From NCBI RefSeq assembly GCF_024703995.1, contig NZ_JAMXQV010000043.1, positions 1 through 64,000 of the forward strand: a stretch of DNA of 64,000 nt, in the 5' to 3' direction. Source of the stretch: Amycolatopsis iheyensis. Lineage in GTDB: Bacteria; Actinomycetota; Actinomycetes; Mycobacteriales; Pseudonocardiaceae. Position 1 is the first letter of the stretch. Each line of letters opens with the position of its first letter. The notes below the pieces were generated by a model. It had not been told where the DNA came from and made no database searches. It saw only the letters and a list, made by a program, of their open reading frames with translations. Both the position numbers and the translations under genes were made by a program. Positions 16,101-28,318 of the stretch are shown in pieces.

Positions 16101-17578
16101 GTGGACAACGTGAACCGCAGGGCGTTCCTCCGGATCACGGGCGTCTCGGCGGCCGGTGCCGTCGCCGCCGCGTGCGGACCGGGCGGTCCGACGACGCCCG
16201 TTGCGTCGAGCGCGCCGACCGCGCCGCCGACGTCCGCACCGCCCGCCACGCGGCCGCCCACCGGCCCGCCGAACTGGGACGACCTGCGCACCAAGCTGAC
16301 CGGTGACCTGCTCCGCCCGGGCGGCGAGGGCTACAGCACCGCCAAGCGCGCGTTCAACCCGCTCTTCGACGGCGACAACCCGGTCGCCGTGGTGCAGGCG
16401 GCCAACGCGCAGGACGTCCAGGCCACCGTCCAGGCCGCCGCGGGCCGCGTGACGCTCGCCGCGCGCAGCGGCGGCCACTGCTACGCCGGCTACTCGGTGC
16501 CCGAGAGCGGCCTCGTCGTCGACGTCGCCGGAATGAACAAAGTGGACATCCAGGGCACCCAGGCGGTGATCGGCGCCGGCGCGAAGCTCAAGGACGTCTA
16601 CGCCGGGCTGGCGCGGGCCGGGCGTGCGCTGCCCGCCGGCTCCTGCCCGACGGTCGGGATCGCCGGGCTGACCCTCGGCGGCGGCATCGGCGTGCTCTCC
16701 CGCAAGTACGGCCTCACCTGCGACCACCTGAGCTCCGCCCAGGTCGTCACGGCCGACGGCAAGCTGCTGACGGCGTCCGCGAGCTCCGAACCGGACCTGT
16801 TCTGGGGCCTGCGCGGCGGGGGCGGCGGCAACTTCGGCATCGTCACCGAGTTCACCTTCGACACCGACCCGGCGCCGAACCTGACGGTGTTCTCCCTGCA
16901 CTTCCCGGCCGGCTCGGCCGCCGACGTGCTCGGTGCGTGGCAGCAGTGGATCACCGCGATGCCGCCCGAGCTCTGGGCGAACATCGTCGTCTCGGGTGGC
17001 TCGCCGGTGCAGTGCCGCGTCGGCGGCTGCTACGTCGGCGGCGCGTCCGGGCTGAACACGCTGCTGAACAACCTCACGGCCAACGCCGGCGCGCGGCCGA
17101 CGCAGCGCACCGTGAAGAGCCTCGACTACCTCGGCGCGATGAACTACTTCTCCGGCAGCTCGAACCGGCAGTCGTTCGTGGCGTCGTCGCGGATCATCAC
17201 GAGCCCGGTCGACCCGGCGAAGGTCGTCGCGCTCGCCGACGGCCGCGCGGGGATGGACCTGCTCATCGACGGCCTCGGCGGCAAGGTCGGCGAGCCGGCG
17301 AAGGACGCGACGGCGTTCTGGCACCGCGACGCGCTGGCCAGCGTCCAGATCTACGCGCCCGCGACGGCGAAGACCCGGCCGGCGGCGGCGAAGTCGGTGG
17401 GCGAGGTCGTCGCGGGGCTCGCCGCGGCCGGCGCGGGCGGCGGGTACGTCAACTACATCGACCCGGCCCTGCCCGACTGGAAGACCGCCTACTACGGCGA
17501 CAACGCCAAGCGGCTGCAGGACGTCGCCAAGAAGTACGACCCCTACAGCGTCTTCCGGTTCGGGCAGAGCGTGGTCGT

Positions 17579-17582
<4 letters not shown>
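16101..17582 (+). CDS. Tat-exported lipoprotein FAD-linked oxidase (berberine-bridge type)
   Basis: The 493-residue flavoprotein starts with a twin-arginine signal NRRAFLRITG and a lipobox ending AAAC, so it should be exported folded and lipid-anchored outside the membrane. A Pro/Thr linker (about 35-60) leads to a PCMH FAD domain with RSGGHCYAGYS, whose His is the usual 8-alpha attachment site. GLTCDHL contains the Cys expected for the second (6-S-cysteinyl) flavin bond. The short berberine-bridge motif is at the end (YVNYIDPAL...YDPYSVFRF). Such enzymes oxidise sugars or secondary metabolites; the substrate is unknown. GTG 16101 has GAGGAG upstream. Confidence 0.88.
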
Positions 17583-19024
<1,442 letters not shown>

Positions 19025-19079
19025 GCGTACCAACGTAATCCGGGTGGGGGAGCGGGCGTGGGACCCCCACCCGGACGGG

Positions 19080-20114
19080 TCACGGCTTGATGAGCACCTT
19101 CAGCGCCTCGCGGTCCGCCATCGCGCGGTAGCCGTCCGGCACGCCTTCGACGTCGATGGTCCGGTCGAAGACGCGACCCGGCTGGTACTTGCCGTCCAGA
19201 ACGTCCGGCAGCAGCTCGGGGATGTAGTGCCGCGCCGGGGCGACCCCGCCGGTGATGGTGACGTTGCGGCGGAACACGCCCACGCCGGCGGGCGCGTCCT
19301 CGTACTGCGGCAGGCCGACCCGGCTGACCGAGCCACCCGCGCGCACGGCCCCGACGGCCATCTCGAAGGCGCCCAGCGTGCCGACGCACTCGAGGACGGC
19401 GTGCGTGCCCCGGCCGTTCGTCAGCTCGCGCACCTTCTCGACGCCTTCCTCGCCGCGTTCGGCGACGACGTCGGTCGCGCCGAACTCGCGGCCGAGGTCG
19501 GTGCGGGCCTGGTGCCGGCCCATCAGGACGATCCGGGCGGCGCCCAGGCGCTTCGCCGCCAGGACCGCGGAAAGCCCGACGGCCCCGTCGCCGATCACGG
19601 TGACGTTCTGGCCCTCGCTCACCCGCGCCTTCACCGCGGCGTGGTGACCGGTCGAGAAGACGTCCGACAACGTCAGCAGGGACGCGAGCAGGTCGTCGTC
19701 CTCGGTGGGCGGCAGCTTGACGAGCGTGCCGTCGGCCTGCGGGACGCGCACGGCCTCGCCCTGGCCGCCGTCGACGCCCTTCGCGCCCCAGCCGCCGCCG
19801 TGCAGGCAGGACGTCTGGAGGCCTTCGCGGCAGAACTCGCAGGTGTTGTCGGACCAGACGAACGGCGCGACGGCGAGGTCGCCCTTCTTCACCGTCGTCA
19901 CGTCGGCGCCGGTCTCTTCGACGATCCCGAGGAACTCGTGCCCGATCCGGCGGCCGTGCTCACGCGGCGGCATGTCGGCGTACGGCCAGAGGTCGCTGCC
20001 GCAGATGCAGGACCGCACGACCCGCAGGACGACGTCGGTCGGCTCGGCCAGTTTCGGGTCCGGGACGGTTTCGACTCGCACGTCGCCGGCGCCGTAGATG
20101 ACTGTCGCTCGCAT
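19080..20114 (-). CDS. Zinc-dependent alcohol dehydrogenase (MDR family)
   Basis: This 344-residue medium-chain dehydrogenase shows the catalytic zinc residues Cys (SCICGSD) and the GHEFLG His-Glu pair, a Rossmann motif VIGDGAVGLSAVLAA and a C-terminal GGSVSRVG. The structural-zinc lobe normally has four Cys. Here the set reads D-x2-C-x2-C-x7-C (DNTCEFC...TSC), with Asp in place of the first Cys, so zinc binding there is altered. ATG 20114 follows GGAAGG at good spacing. It lies upstream of, and in the same direction as, the aldehyde dehydrogenase. Confidence 0.9.
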   Translation of the reverse strand: MRATVIYGAGDVRVETVPDPKLAEPTDVVLRVVRSCICGSDLWPYADMPPREHGRRIGHEFLGIVEETGADVTTVKKGDLAVAPFVWSDNTCEFCREGLQTSCLHGGGWGAKGVDGGQGEAVRVPQADGTLVKLPPTEDDDLLASLLTLSDVFSTGHHAAVKARVSEGQNVTVIGDGAVGLSAVLAAKRLGAARIVLMGRHQARTDLGREFGATDVVAERGEEGVEKVRELTNGRGTHAVLECVGTLGAFEMAVGAVRAGGSVSRVGLPQYEDAPAGVGVFRRNVTITGGVAPARHYIPELLPDVLDGKYQPGRVFDRTIDVEGVPDGYRAMADREALKVLIKP

Positions 20115-20188
20115 ACTGGGGCCTTCCCGTGGAGGTTCGTGACAAACGTCGGGGGTGCGACGGCGGTGGCGCGCCTAGATTTTCGTCC

Positions 20189-20791
20189 ATGACCACGCGC
20201 CCCGCATCCCGCAACCCCTTCGCAGCCCTCGCCGGCGCGGCCCGACGGCCGTACCTGACGGCGGCGGTCTTCGCGGTGACACTGGCGTGCGGGATCGCGC
20301 AGCTGGCCCACCCGCCGCTGTACGACGCGGTCGTGCGCGACGCGGCCCGTATCGACGCGGGCGAGTGGTATCGCCTGGTGACGGGCATGTTCTTCCAGGA
20401 CGGCTGGGCGTTCGGCCTGGTCTCGAACCTGGTCTGGCTGGCGGTGTTCGGCACGCTCGCCGAGCGCGTCTTCGGCCGCGCCCGGTGGCTCCTGCTCTAC
20501 TTCGGCTGCGGCCTGTTCGGCCAGGTGATGAGCTACCTCTGGCTGAACCCGGTCGGCGCGGGCAACTCGATGTGCGTGGTGGGCCTGCTCGGCGCGCTGG
20601 CCGCGGTCGTCACGGTGGCGTCGCGCCGCTACGGCGTGGTGCTGCCGCTCCAGTTCCGGGTGCTGGCGTTCGCGCTGCCGGTGCTGGCCGTGGTCGACAC
20701 GCTGGTGCACGACAACCACGGCCTGCCCGCCCTGCTCGGCATGGCACTCGGCTACCTGCTCCTGCCGCGGACCGTCGCTCAGTCCGGGTAG
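20189..20791 (+). CDS. Rhomboid-family intramembrane protease
   Basis: The 200-residue protein has about six hydrophobic helices. The loop EWYRLVTGMFF (about 59-69) is typical of rhomboids. Ser127 in GAGNSM and His177 in NHGLPALLGMALGYL are at the positions of the catalytic dyad, and Asn80 is in the second helix region. It probably cleaves transmembrane substrates. The serine motif GNSM deviates from the common GxSG, so activity is likely but not certain. ATG 20189 replaces a longer atypical start. It is divergent from the alcohol dehydrogenase gene. Confidence 0.8.
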   Translation: MTTRPASRNPFAALAGAARRPYLTAAVFAVTLACGIAQLAHPPLYDAVVRDAARIDAGEWYRLVTGMFFQDGWAFGLVSNLVWLAVFGTLAERVFGRARWLLLYFGCGLFGQVMSYLWLNPVGAGNSMCVVGLLGALAAVVTVASRRYGVVLPLQFRVLAFALPVLAVVDTLVHDNHGLPALLGMALGYLLLPRTVAQSG

Positions 20792-21243
20792 CGGCCGCCG
20801 AGCCGGAGCCAGTGCGCGACCAGCTCGATCTGCACGGGGACCGCGAGGACCTCGGCGAGGGCCGCCTCGGCCTCGCGGGCCGCTTCTTCGGTGCGTTCCC
20901 AGGCTTGCTCTTCGAGGCCGGCGTCCGAGCCGAGCACGCGCACGGACGGCCCGCCCGCCCGCAGCTCCGCCCGGGCCTGGGCGGCGGCGATCAGCTCGCA
21001 CCGCAGCTCGTCGGCCCGGCCGAGGTCCTCGGTGTGCCGGGCGTCGAGGACGAGCCCGCTGCCCGAGCGCGCGCCGTGCCGGACCGCGATGCGCAGGAGG
21101 TCGTTGCTGAACGCGCGCGTTTCGGCGGGCACCCACGACAGCCGTTCCCAGTCGGGCGGCGGCTGGTCGTCGACGCGGCAGACCGCGTACCCGGGCACGT
21201 CGCACCAGGTCAGCCGGTCGGGCGGGCGGAGTCGGTAGAGCAT
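20779..21243 (-). CDS. Conserved hypothetical protein
   Basis: The product is a 154-residue soluble protein. The N-terminal half (LTWCDVPGYAVCRVDD, WERLSWVP) is beta-rich, and a long Ala/Glu helix lies at about 100-140. No domain is recognised. GGGGG precedes ATG 21243. The 3' end overlaps the rhomboid gene by 13 bp in convergent orientation. Composition and position bias fit a true gene. Confidence 0.6.
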   Translation of the reverse strand: MLYRLRPPDRLTWCDVPGYAVCRVDDQPPPDWERLSWVPAETRAFSNDLLRIAVRHGARSGSGLVLDARHTEDLGRADELRCELIAAAQARAELRAGGPSVRVLGSDAGLEEQAWERTEEAAREAEAALAEVLAVPVQIELVAHWLRLGGRYPD

Positions 21244-21324
21244 GCGCTGGCCCCCTAGGCGGTGGCGGGCCCCGGTCGGAGCCGCCCTCGATACCCGTTG
21301 AGTCGGCGCGGTGGTGACTCGGCG

Positions 21325-21876
21325 TTACAGCGAGCGGCTCCGGTAGAGGTCGCGCAGCAGGAGCACCTCGGCGCAGTGGTGGATCATCTCGCGGTGGATG
21401 TGCAGCACCAGCGTGGCCATCGGGTACTCCGCGTACGGGCCTTCCGCCGGCCCGCACGCCCGGGCGAGCGCGTCCTCGTCGAGGGCCTTCACCCCGGCGA
21501 TCCACCGGGCGTAGTACTCGTCCAGCAACGCCATCGCCTCGGCGGCCGTGCCCGGGTACGGGTAGTCGTCGTACGTCATCGCCGGCCCGCCGAAGTGCGA
21601 CGCCGACCGCATGCCCAGCACGCCGACGAGGATGTGGTTCAGCCGCCAGGCGATCGTCGTGACCGGCGGCGGGGTCGGCTCGGGGAAGGCGAAGTCGATG
21701 GTGAACGGGCCGCTGCCCGGTTCGTCGTCGGACTTCCGGGCGCGCACGGTCCAGCAGTCCGGGACCGGCTCCCAGAAGTACTCGTCGTCGGTGAGCCCCT
21801 CGAGCTTCGGCCGCGCGTGCACGGTCCAGTGGAAGTCGAGCTGGTCGGTCAGTTCCTTGGTCCAGTTCACAGCCAT
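21325..21876 (-). CDS. DinB-superfamily protein
   Basis: This 183-residue four-helix DinB-fold protein carries the three-His metal site: one His in WRLNHILVG and two in HIHREMIHH. Members are thiol-dependent (mycothiol in actinobacteria) transferases or damage-inducible proteins of unknown function. ATG 21876 is the first codon consistent with family length; the longer open frame upstream contains unrelated Pro/Arg sequence. It diverges from guaA with a 124-bp gap. Confidence 0.78.
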   Translation of the reverse strand: MAVNWTKELTDQLDFHWTVHARPKLEGLTDDEYFWEPVPDCWTVRARKSDDEPGSGPFTIDFAFPEPTPPPVTTIAWRLNHILVGVLGMRSASHFGGPAMTYDDYPYPGTAAEAMALLDEYYARWIAGVKALDEDALARACGPAEGPYAEYPMATLVLHIHREMIHHCAEVLLLRDLYRSRSL

Positions 21877-22000
21877 ACGCAGACCGTAGAACCGCTCGCG
21901 GACAGGCGCTGTCCTCGTTCGCAACCAGGGCCGGGGCCCGGGTGACCCGGCCCACCTGGGACGATGGTGGGGAATCCCGCCGCAGCCAGGAGGTCGCCAG

Positions 22001-23557
<1,557 letters not shown>

Positions 23558-23574
23558 CCCTCCCCTGAACAGGA

Positions 23575-23608
23575 CTCGAGGCCCTGGCGTGGGATCCAGG
23601 GCCTCGAG
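23575..23608. terminator. Terminator between guaA and the PspC operon
   Basis: CTCGAGGCCCTGG (23575-23587) pairs perfectly with CCAGGGCCTCGAG (23596-23608). It lies between convergent genes, and no long T tract follows. Confidence 0.8.
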
Positions 23609-23628
23609 AGTGAGTGGTGTGTCCGGTG

Positions 23629-23871
23629 CTAGCGCCGGCGCTTGCCGAACGACGCGCCGAGGAGCATGAGCCCCACGAACACCGCGCCGCCGGCGATCAC
23701 CCAGCGGAAGTCGAAGTGCGGCAGCCAGCTCGCGCCGTCCGAGAGGACGTAGGCGGAGATCAGCAGCGTCGCGACCCCGACGATCAGGGTGAAGACGTCC
23801 AGCCCGCCGCGCTTCGCGGGCGGCTGGGTTTCCGCCGGGTTGTCGTAGGCGTAGGGGTTGTGGTCAGCCAC
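23629..23871 (-). CDS. Small two-helix membrane protein
   Basis: The 80-residue product has a soluble N-terminus and two membrane helices (about 25-45 and 57-75), ending in a basic KRRR tail. GTG 23871 has GGAGG upstream, inside the end of the PspC-domain gene. The two overlap by 8 bp, which implies translational coupling and a shared envelope-related role. No family name is certain. Confidence 0.75.
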   Translation of the reverse strand: MADHNPYAYDNPAETQPPAKRGGLDVFTLIVGVATLLISAYVLSDGASWLPHFDFRWVIAGGAVFVGLMLLGASFGKRRR

Positions 23872-25156
23872 GGCGCACCTCCACGTTGCCCACGCTGTTC
23901 TTGACGTGCAGGGTGATCTGCTGGCCGCCGGGGCCGTCCGTGCCGTAGTCGACGCCGGTCAGCGCGTCCTGGCTGATGCCGTCGGTGGAGCGGTCGAAGC
24001 AGTCCGCCGAGCCGGCGCCGGTGTGGCAGTCGTAGGTGACGTCGGCGGTCTCCGGGACGGTGACCTTGGTGTCGCCGGCGCCGTTGACCACGTTGGTGGT
24101 GATCGGCGACCCGGCGGGCAGCTTGGTCAGGTCGAGGTCGATGTCGCCGGCCGCGTGCTGGTAGAGCGGCTTCAGGGCGGTCACCGTGCGCGGGGTCTCG
24201 TTGAGGTCGCCCGCGCCGCCGCGGAAGTCGAAGTTCTGGAACGGCGCGCTCGTCAGCACCATCCCGGCGATCGCCAGCGGCACGGCGAGCCCGATCAGGC
24301 CACGCCCGCCGCGGGCGAAGGCGCCGGCGACGAGGCCGATGCCGACCACACCGAGGACCAGGCCGACGATGTGCTGGGCGTCGAACCAGGTGGCGCCGTT
24401 GAGGGCGGCCAGGACCCCGCCGCCGGCGGTCAGCACGGCGAGGCCGAAGGTCGCCGAGCCCACCTTGGAGCGGCGGCGCGGCTCGGGCCGGTAGGACGGT
24501 GACGGCGGCGGCACGGGCGGCGGCTCGTGCGGGGCGGGCGCGTCGGGCAGGTCCCAGCCGGCCGGATCGGCGGCGAGGGGGTCCCAGCCCCGCTCCGGCG
24601 ACTTCGCCTCGGCGGTCGCGGTGTCGGTCATCGTGAAAGCTCCGTTCCCGGTGAAGGCTCCGGACCGCGAGCGCGGGGTCACCGGCGCGGGCCGGTTGCT
24701 CTGGCCGCGGTTGCGGTGCAGCAGGTAGAGAGCGGTGGCGATGAGCGCGAACCCGATCAACCCGCCGCCGTCGAACCAGCCGCCGCTGAAGCCGCCCCCG
24801 AAGCTGACGACGGTGAGCACGGACAGCACGACGGCGAACGCCGGCGACACCGACGACCGGCCGCGGCCGATCAGCCCTTCGAAGCCGGACACCTCGTCGC
24901 TCTCGCCCGGCAGGAACAGCCACCCCAGCAGGTAGAAGGTCACCCCGAAGCCACCGAAGACGGTCGCGACGACCAGGGCGATCCGCACGACGACGGGGTC
25001 GATCCCGTACCGGTACCCGATCCCCGCGGCGACGCCGGCGACCTTGCGCCCGGCGTGCGGCCGCCGCGGGCGGCTGGCCCAGAAGTCCTTGACGGTCTCC
25101 TCGAAACCGTTCAGGGCACCCGGCTTCGGCACCCGTGTCTCACTCGCACCACTCAT
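23864..25156 (-). CDS. PspC-domain membrane protein with C-terminal extracytoplasmic domain
   Basis: The 430-residue protein has a PspC domain (about 35-95: GRKVAGVAAGIGYRYGIDPVVVRIALVV then LLGWLFLP). More helices (about 105-160) and a Pro-rich cytoplasmic linker follow, then three helices (about 230-310). The C-terminal Asp/Gly-rich beta domain (about 325-430) resembles the toast-rack/LiaF-like domains of envelope-stress proteins. It likely senses or transmits membrane stress. ATG 25156 is chosen; a second ATG lies four codons upstream. It is divergent from the GH6-like lipoprotein and lies near a PspC-containing histidine kinase. Confidence 0.85.
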   Translation of the reverse strand: MSGASETRVPKPGALNGFEETVKDFWASRPRRPHAGRKVAGVAAGIGYRYGIDPVVVRIALVVATVFGGFGVTFYLLGWLFLPGESDEVSGFEGLIGRGRSSVSPAFAVVLSVLTVVSFGGGFSGGWFDGGGLIGFALIATALYLLHRNRGQSNRPAPVTPRSRSGAFTGNGAFTMTDTATAEAKSPERGWDPLAADPAGWDLPDAPAPHEPPPVPPPSPSYRPEPRRRSKVGSATFGLAVLTAGGGVLAALNGATWFDAQHIVGLVLGVVGIGLVAGAFARGGRGLIGLAVPLAIAGMVLTSAPFQNFDFRGGAGDLNETPRTVTALKPLYQHAAGDIDLDLTKLPAGSPITTNVVNGAGDTKVTVPETADVTYDCHTGAGSADCFDRSTDGISQDALTGVDYGTDGPGGQQITLHVKNSVGNVEVRRG

Positions 25157-25229
25157 ACCGGAAATCATGCGGCACCCGAGGTCGGCGGACATCCGGGATG
25201 GTCCCTGAGGTTTCCCGGAGAATGGCCGG

Positions 25230-26126
25230 GTGACCCGATGGCTCGCCCTCATCCCGGTGCTCGCGCTGCTGGCGGCGTGCGGCCCCTACGCGGGGGACAA
25301 GCGCCCGCCCTCGACCGCGGTGTCGTTCCCGTTGCTGGCCGGCGCCGACGACTTCTACGTCGACCCCGGCAATCCCGCCGCGGCCTGGGTCCGCTCGGCG
25401 CCGCCGGGCCCCGCGCGCGAAACGATCGCGACGCGGATCGCGAGCCGGCCGGCGGCCCGGCTGGTCACGGTCCCGGCGGACGCCGGCCCGTTCGTCGCGG
25501 CGGCGGCCGCGGCGAAGCGCAAACCCGTCCTGCTGGCCGACGCCACCGGCGACTGCGCGGCCGAGACGTACCACCGGTGGTTCACCGCGCTGGCGGCCGC
25601 GATCGCCGGGCGGCCCGCGGTCGTCGTCGTCAGGGTCGCCGCGTGTCCCGCCCTCCGGGCCGCCGCGCTCGCCGACGCCGTCCGCACGCTGCGCGCACCC
25701 GCGACGGCCACCCTGCTGGACGTCTCCGACCTCGGCTTCCCGGACGACGCGGCCCGGCTGCTGACCGCCGCGGACGTCCGCGACGCGGCCGGGTTCGCGC
25801 TCAACGTCGGCCGCTACGCCGACGACGGCCGGCTGACCGCGACCGCGGAAGCGATCCTTTCCCGCCTGGCGACGTCGACCGGCCGCACCGACTACCTCCC
25901 GCTGTTCGACACCGCCCGCAACGGCGCCGAAGTCACCGGCGGCTGCAACCCCGCCGGCGCGAAGACCGGCGCGTGGGAGCGGATCGACCGGGCGGGGAAA
26001 CCGCAGGGACTCTGGCTCACCACTCCCGGGACGTCCGACGGCCCGTGCGGGACCGCGCCCGGCAGCCGCCGTGGCGAATTCGACCCGGACCTGGCGATCC
26101 GTCTCGTTCCCGAGCCCGGGCACTAG
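25230..26126 (+). CDS. GH6-like lipoprotein with degenerate active site
   Basis: This 298-residue lipoprotein has lipobox LLAAC at about 13-17. The body resembles glycoside hydrolase family 6 (cellulases): LLDVSDLGFPDDAARLLTAA followed by AAGFALNVGRY and GGCNPAGAKTG match the order of late GH6 motifs. The strand that carries the acid Asp in active GH6 enzymes reads VVVRVAACPAL here, and the DAGHxxW motif reads DVSDLG. Hydrolase activity is doubtful; it may bind wall glycans. The GH6 assignment is by motif order only. It starts 73 bp from the divergent PspC gene. Confidence 0.6.
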   Translation: MTRWLALIPVLALLAACGPYAGDKRPPSTAVSFPLLAGADDFYVDPGNPAAAWVRSAPPGPARETIATRIASRPAARLVTVPADAGPFVAAAAAAKRKPVLLADATGDCAAETYHRWFTALAAAIAGRPAVVVVRVAACPALRAAALADAVRTLRAPATATLLDVSDLGFPDDAARLLTAADVRDAAGFALNVGRYADDGRLTATAEAILSRLATSTGRTDYLPLFDTARNGAEVTGGCNPAGAKTGAWERIDRAGKPQGLWLTTPGTSDGPCGTAPGSRRGEFDPDLAIRLVPEPGH

Positions 26127-26331
26127 GTGGTGTCCGGTGAGTCTGCTCGATGGGCTTCGTGATCCAGGTGGTTCCTGGCGGTGCGGGCGGAGCACCCTCG
26201 TACTGGGCCGTACTCGGGTGATCCGCCCGTGCCGTCAGGGGCCGCCTGGGCGCGAAGACCGCGAGCTTGACTCGCAGGACGCCGCCTAGGCGGATCAGGG
26301 GTTTCCCCGATGCCACCGCACGCCACGGCGT

Positions 26332-27627
26332 GTGACCATGGACCCCGTGCAGGACTCCCTCGACCACGTCACCCCCGACCAGGTGGCCATCCCGGAGAAG
26401 CCCAAGATGTTCCGGCGCCGGTCCGGGCGGGCGATCGCCGGGGTCGCCGGCGGGCTCGCCGACCACCTCGGCGTGCCGGTCGTCTGGGTGCGGACGGCCT
26501 TCGCGCTGCTCGCCGCGCTGAACGGCGCCGGGCTGCTCGCGTACGGCCTGCTCTGGGTGTTCGTCCAGCAGAAGTCCGAAGAGACCGCCGAAGCGCCGAC
26601 GTCGAAGGAACGGCAGCAGGCGTTCGGCCTGGTCGCGCTGGGCGTCGGCCTCGCCGTCGCCAGCGGGACGCTCACCGGGTTCATCAGCGGCTGGGTCGCC
26701 GTGCCGCTCGCGGTCGCGGCGTTCGGTCTCGCCGTCGTCTGGCGCGAGGCCGACGAGTCGCAGCGCCGCCGCTGGCGAGTCGGCGCGAAGGACGGCTTCG
26801 CGGGGGCGTTCCTCGGCGGGGGCGGCTGGTCGGCCGCGATCCGGATCGTCGCCGGCGTCGCGCTGGTGATCACCGGCGTCACCGTGGTCGTGCTCCGCAG
26901 CGGCACCCTCGACCAGGTCCAGTTCGCGTTGATCGCGGTCGTCGCGACGCTGATCGGCGTCGCCGTGCTGACCGTGCCGTTCTGGCTGCGCCTGGTCCGG
27001 GACCTGTCCGACGAGCGCAAGGCGCGCATCCGCACCGACGAGCGCGCCGAAATCGCCGCGCACCTGCACGACTCCGTGCTGCAGACGCTCGCGTTGATCC
27101 AGAAGCAGAGCGAGCAGCCGCGTGAGGTCGCGCGGCTGGCCCGCAGCCAGGAGCGCGAGCTGCGCGGCTGGCTCTACGGCCCGAACGGCTACGGCAAGCC
27201 CGCCGAGAAGCCCGAGGAAGCGAGCGGCCAGCTCTCCGAAGCGCTGGCGACGGCGTGCGGCGAGGTCGAGGACACGTTCGCGATCTCCGTCGGCCAGGTC
27301 GTCGTCGGCGACGCGGAGCTGGACGAGTCGCTGGTGGCGCTGGTCCAGGCGGCGCGCGAAGCGATCGTGAACGCGGCGAAGCACGCGGGCGTCGAGGAGG
27401 TCAGCGTCTTCGCCGAGGTCGAGCCGACGTCGGTGACGGTGTTCGTCCGCGACCGCGGCAAGGGCTTCGACCCGGACCTGGTGCCCGAGGACCGGCACGG
27501 CCTCGCCGACTCGATCCGCGGCCGGATGACCCGCCACGGTGGCTCGTGCAAGGTGCGCACCGCGCCGGGGGAGGGCACGGAAGTGCAGCTCGCCATGCCG
27601 GTGAAAGCGGGCAAGGGGGCAGCGTGA
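26332..27627 (+). CDS. macS: PspC-domain sensor histidine kinase (MacS-like)
   Basis: The 431-residue kinase has an N-terminal PspC domain (about 25-80), four further membrane helices (about 95-215) and a HisKA_3-type dimerisation domain. ERAEIAAHLHDSVLQ contains the phospho-acceptor His246. The C-terminal ATPase shows AREAIVNAAKHAG (N box), DRGKGFD (D box) and GGSCKVRTAPGEGTEV. The PspC-HisKA_3 layout and downstream LuxR-type regulator match Streptomyces MacRS. The input is probably envelope state. Start is GTG 26332 or ATG 26338. The partner regulator follows 7 bp later. The symbol is by similarity. Confidence 0.85.
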   Translation: MTMDPVQDSLDHVTPDQVAIPEKPKMFRRRSGRAIAGVAGGLADHLGVPVVWVRTAFALLAALNGAGLLAYGLLWVFVQQKSEETAEAPTSKERQQAFGLVALGVGLAVASGTLTGFISGWVAVPLAVAAFGLAVVWREADESQRRRWRVGAKDGFAGAFLGGGGWSAAIRIVAGVALVITGVTVVVLRSGTLDQVQFALIAVVATLIGVAVLTVPFWLRLVRDLSDERKARIRTDERAEIAAHLHDSVLQTLALIQKQSEQPREVARLARSQERELRGWLYGPNGYGKPAEKPEEASGQLSEALATACGEVEDTFAISVGQVVVGDAELDESLVALVQAAREAIVNAAKHAGVEEVSVFAEVEPTSVTVFVRDRGKGFDPDLVPEDRHGLADSIRGRMTRHGGSCKVRTAPGEGTEVQLAMPVKAGKGAA

Positions 27628-27634
27628 GGCGGCT

Positions 27635-28315
27635 ATGCTCGACGACGTGACTGACACGCGGCGTGAACCGGTGAAGGTGTTCCTGGTCGACGACCACGCG
27701 CTGTTCCGCGCGGGGGTGCGCACCGAGCTCGACTCGATCACCGACGAGGTCAAGGTGGTCGGCGAGGCCGGCTCGGTGGCCGAGGCGGTGGCCGGCATCG
27801 CCCGCACCAAGCCCCAGGTGGTGCTGCTCGACGTCCACATGCCCGACGGCGGCGGCGCGGAGGTCCTGCGCCGGGTCCGCCCGGAGCTGCCGGACGTGGT
27901 GTTCCTGGCCCTGTCGGTCTCGGACGCGGCGGAGGACGTCATCGCGGTCATCCGCGCGGGCGCCCGCGGTTACGTGACGAAGACGATCTCCTCGAAGGAG
28001 CTGGTCCGCGCGGTGGTCCGGGTCTCCGACGGCGACGCGGTGTTCTCGCCGCGCCTGGCGGGCTTCGTGCTGGACGCATTCGCCGACCGCCCGGGTTCGG
28101 CGCCGATCAACGACCCCGAGCTGGACCTGCTGACCCCGCGAGAGCGAGACGTGCTGCGGCTGCTGGCGCGGGGGTACGCGTACAAGGAGATCGCGTCGGA
28201 GCTGTTCATCTCGGTGAAGACCGTGGAGACGCACGTTTCGAGCGTGCTGCGGAAGACCCAGCTTTCGAACCGCTACGAGCTTTCCCGCTGGGCCTCCGAC
28301 CGCCGTCTCGTCTGA
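27635..28315 (+). CDS. macR: LuxR-type response regulator (MacR-like)
   Basis: The 226-residue regulator has a complete receiver domain: acidic pair in FLVDDH, phospho-acceptor Asp66 in LLDVHMP, Lys in VTKTISS. A NarL/LuxR helix-turn-helix is at the end (LTPRERDVLRLLARGYAYKEIA and KTVETHVSSVLRK). It should be phosphorylated by the kinase encoded 7 bp upstream. ATG 27635 has GAGG about 7 nt before it; GTG 27647 is an alternative. The symbol is by similarity. Confidence 0.87.
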   Translation: MLDDVTDTRREPVKVFLVDDHALFRAGVRTELDSITDEVKVVGEAGSVAEAVAGIARTKPQVVLLDVHMPDGGGAEVLRRVRPELPDVVFLALSVSDAAEDVIAVIRAGARGYVTKTISSKELVRAVVRVSDGDAVFSPRLAGFVLDAFADRPGSAPINDPELDLLTPRERDVLRLLARGYAYKEIASELFISVKTVETHVSSVLRKTQLSNRYELSRWASDRRLV

Positions 28316-28318
28316 GCT

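Noticed and set aside
26127..26331. Possible small gene or RNA between the GH6-like gene and the kinase
   Set aside because: No start with ribosome-binding site and no tRNA-like fold seen by eye; it is left as intergenic sequence.
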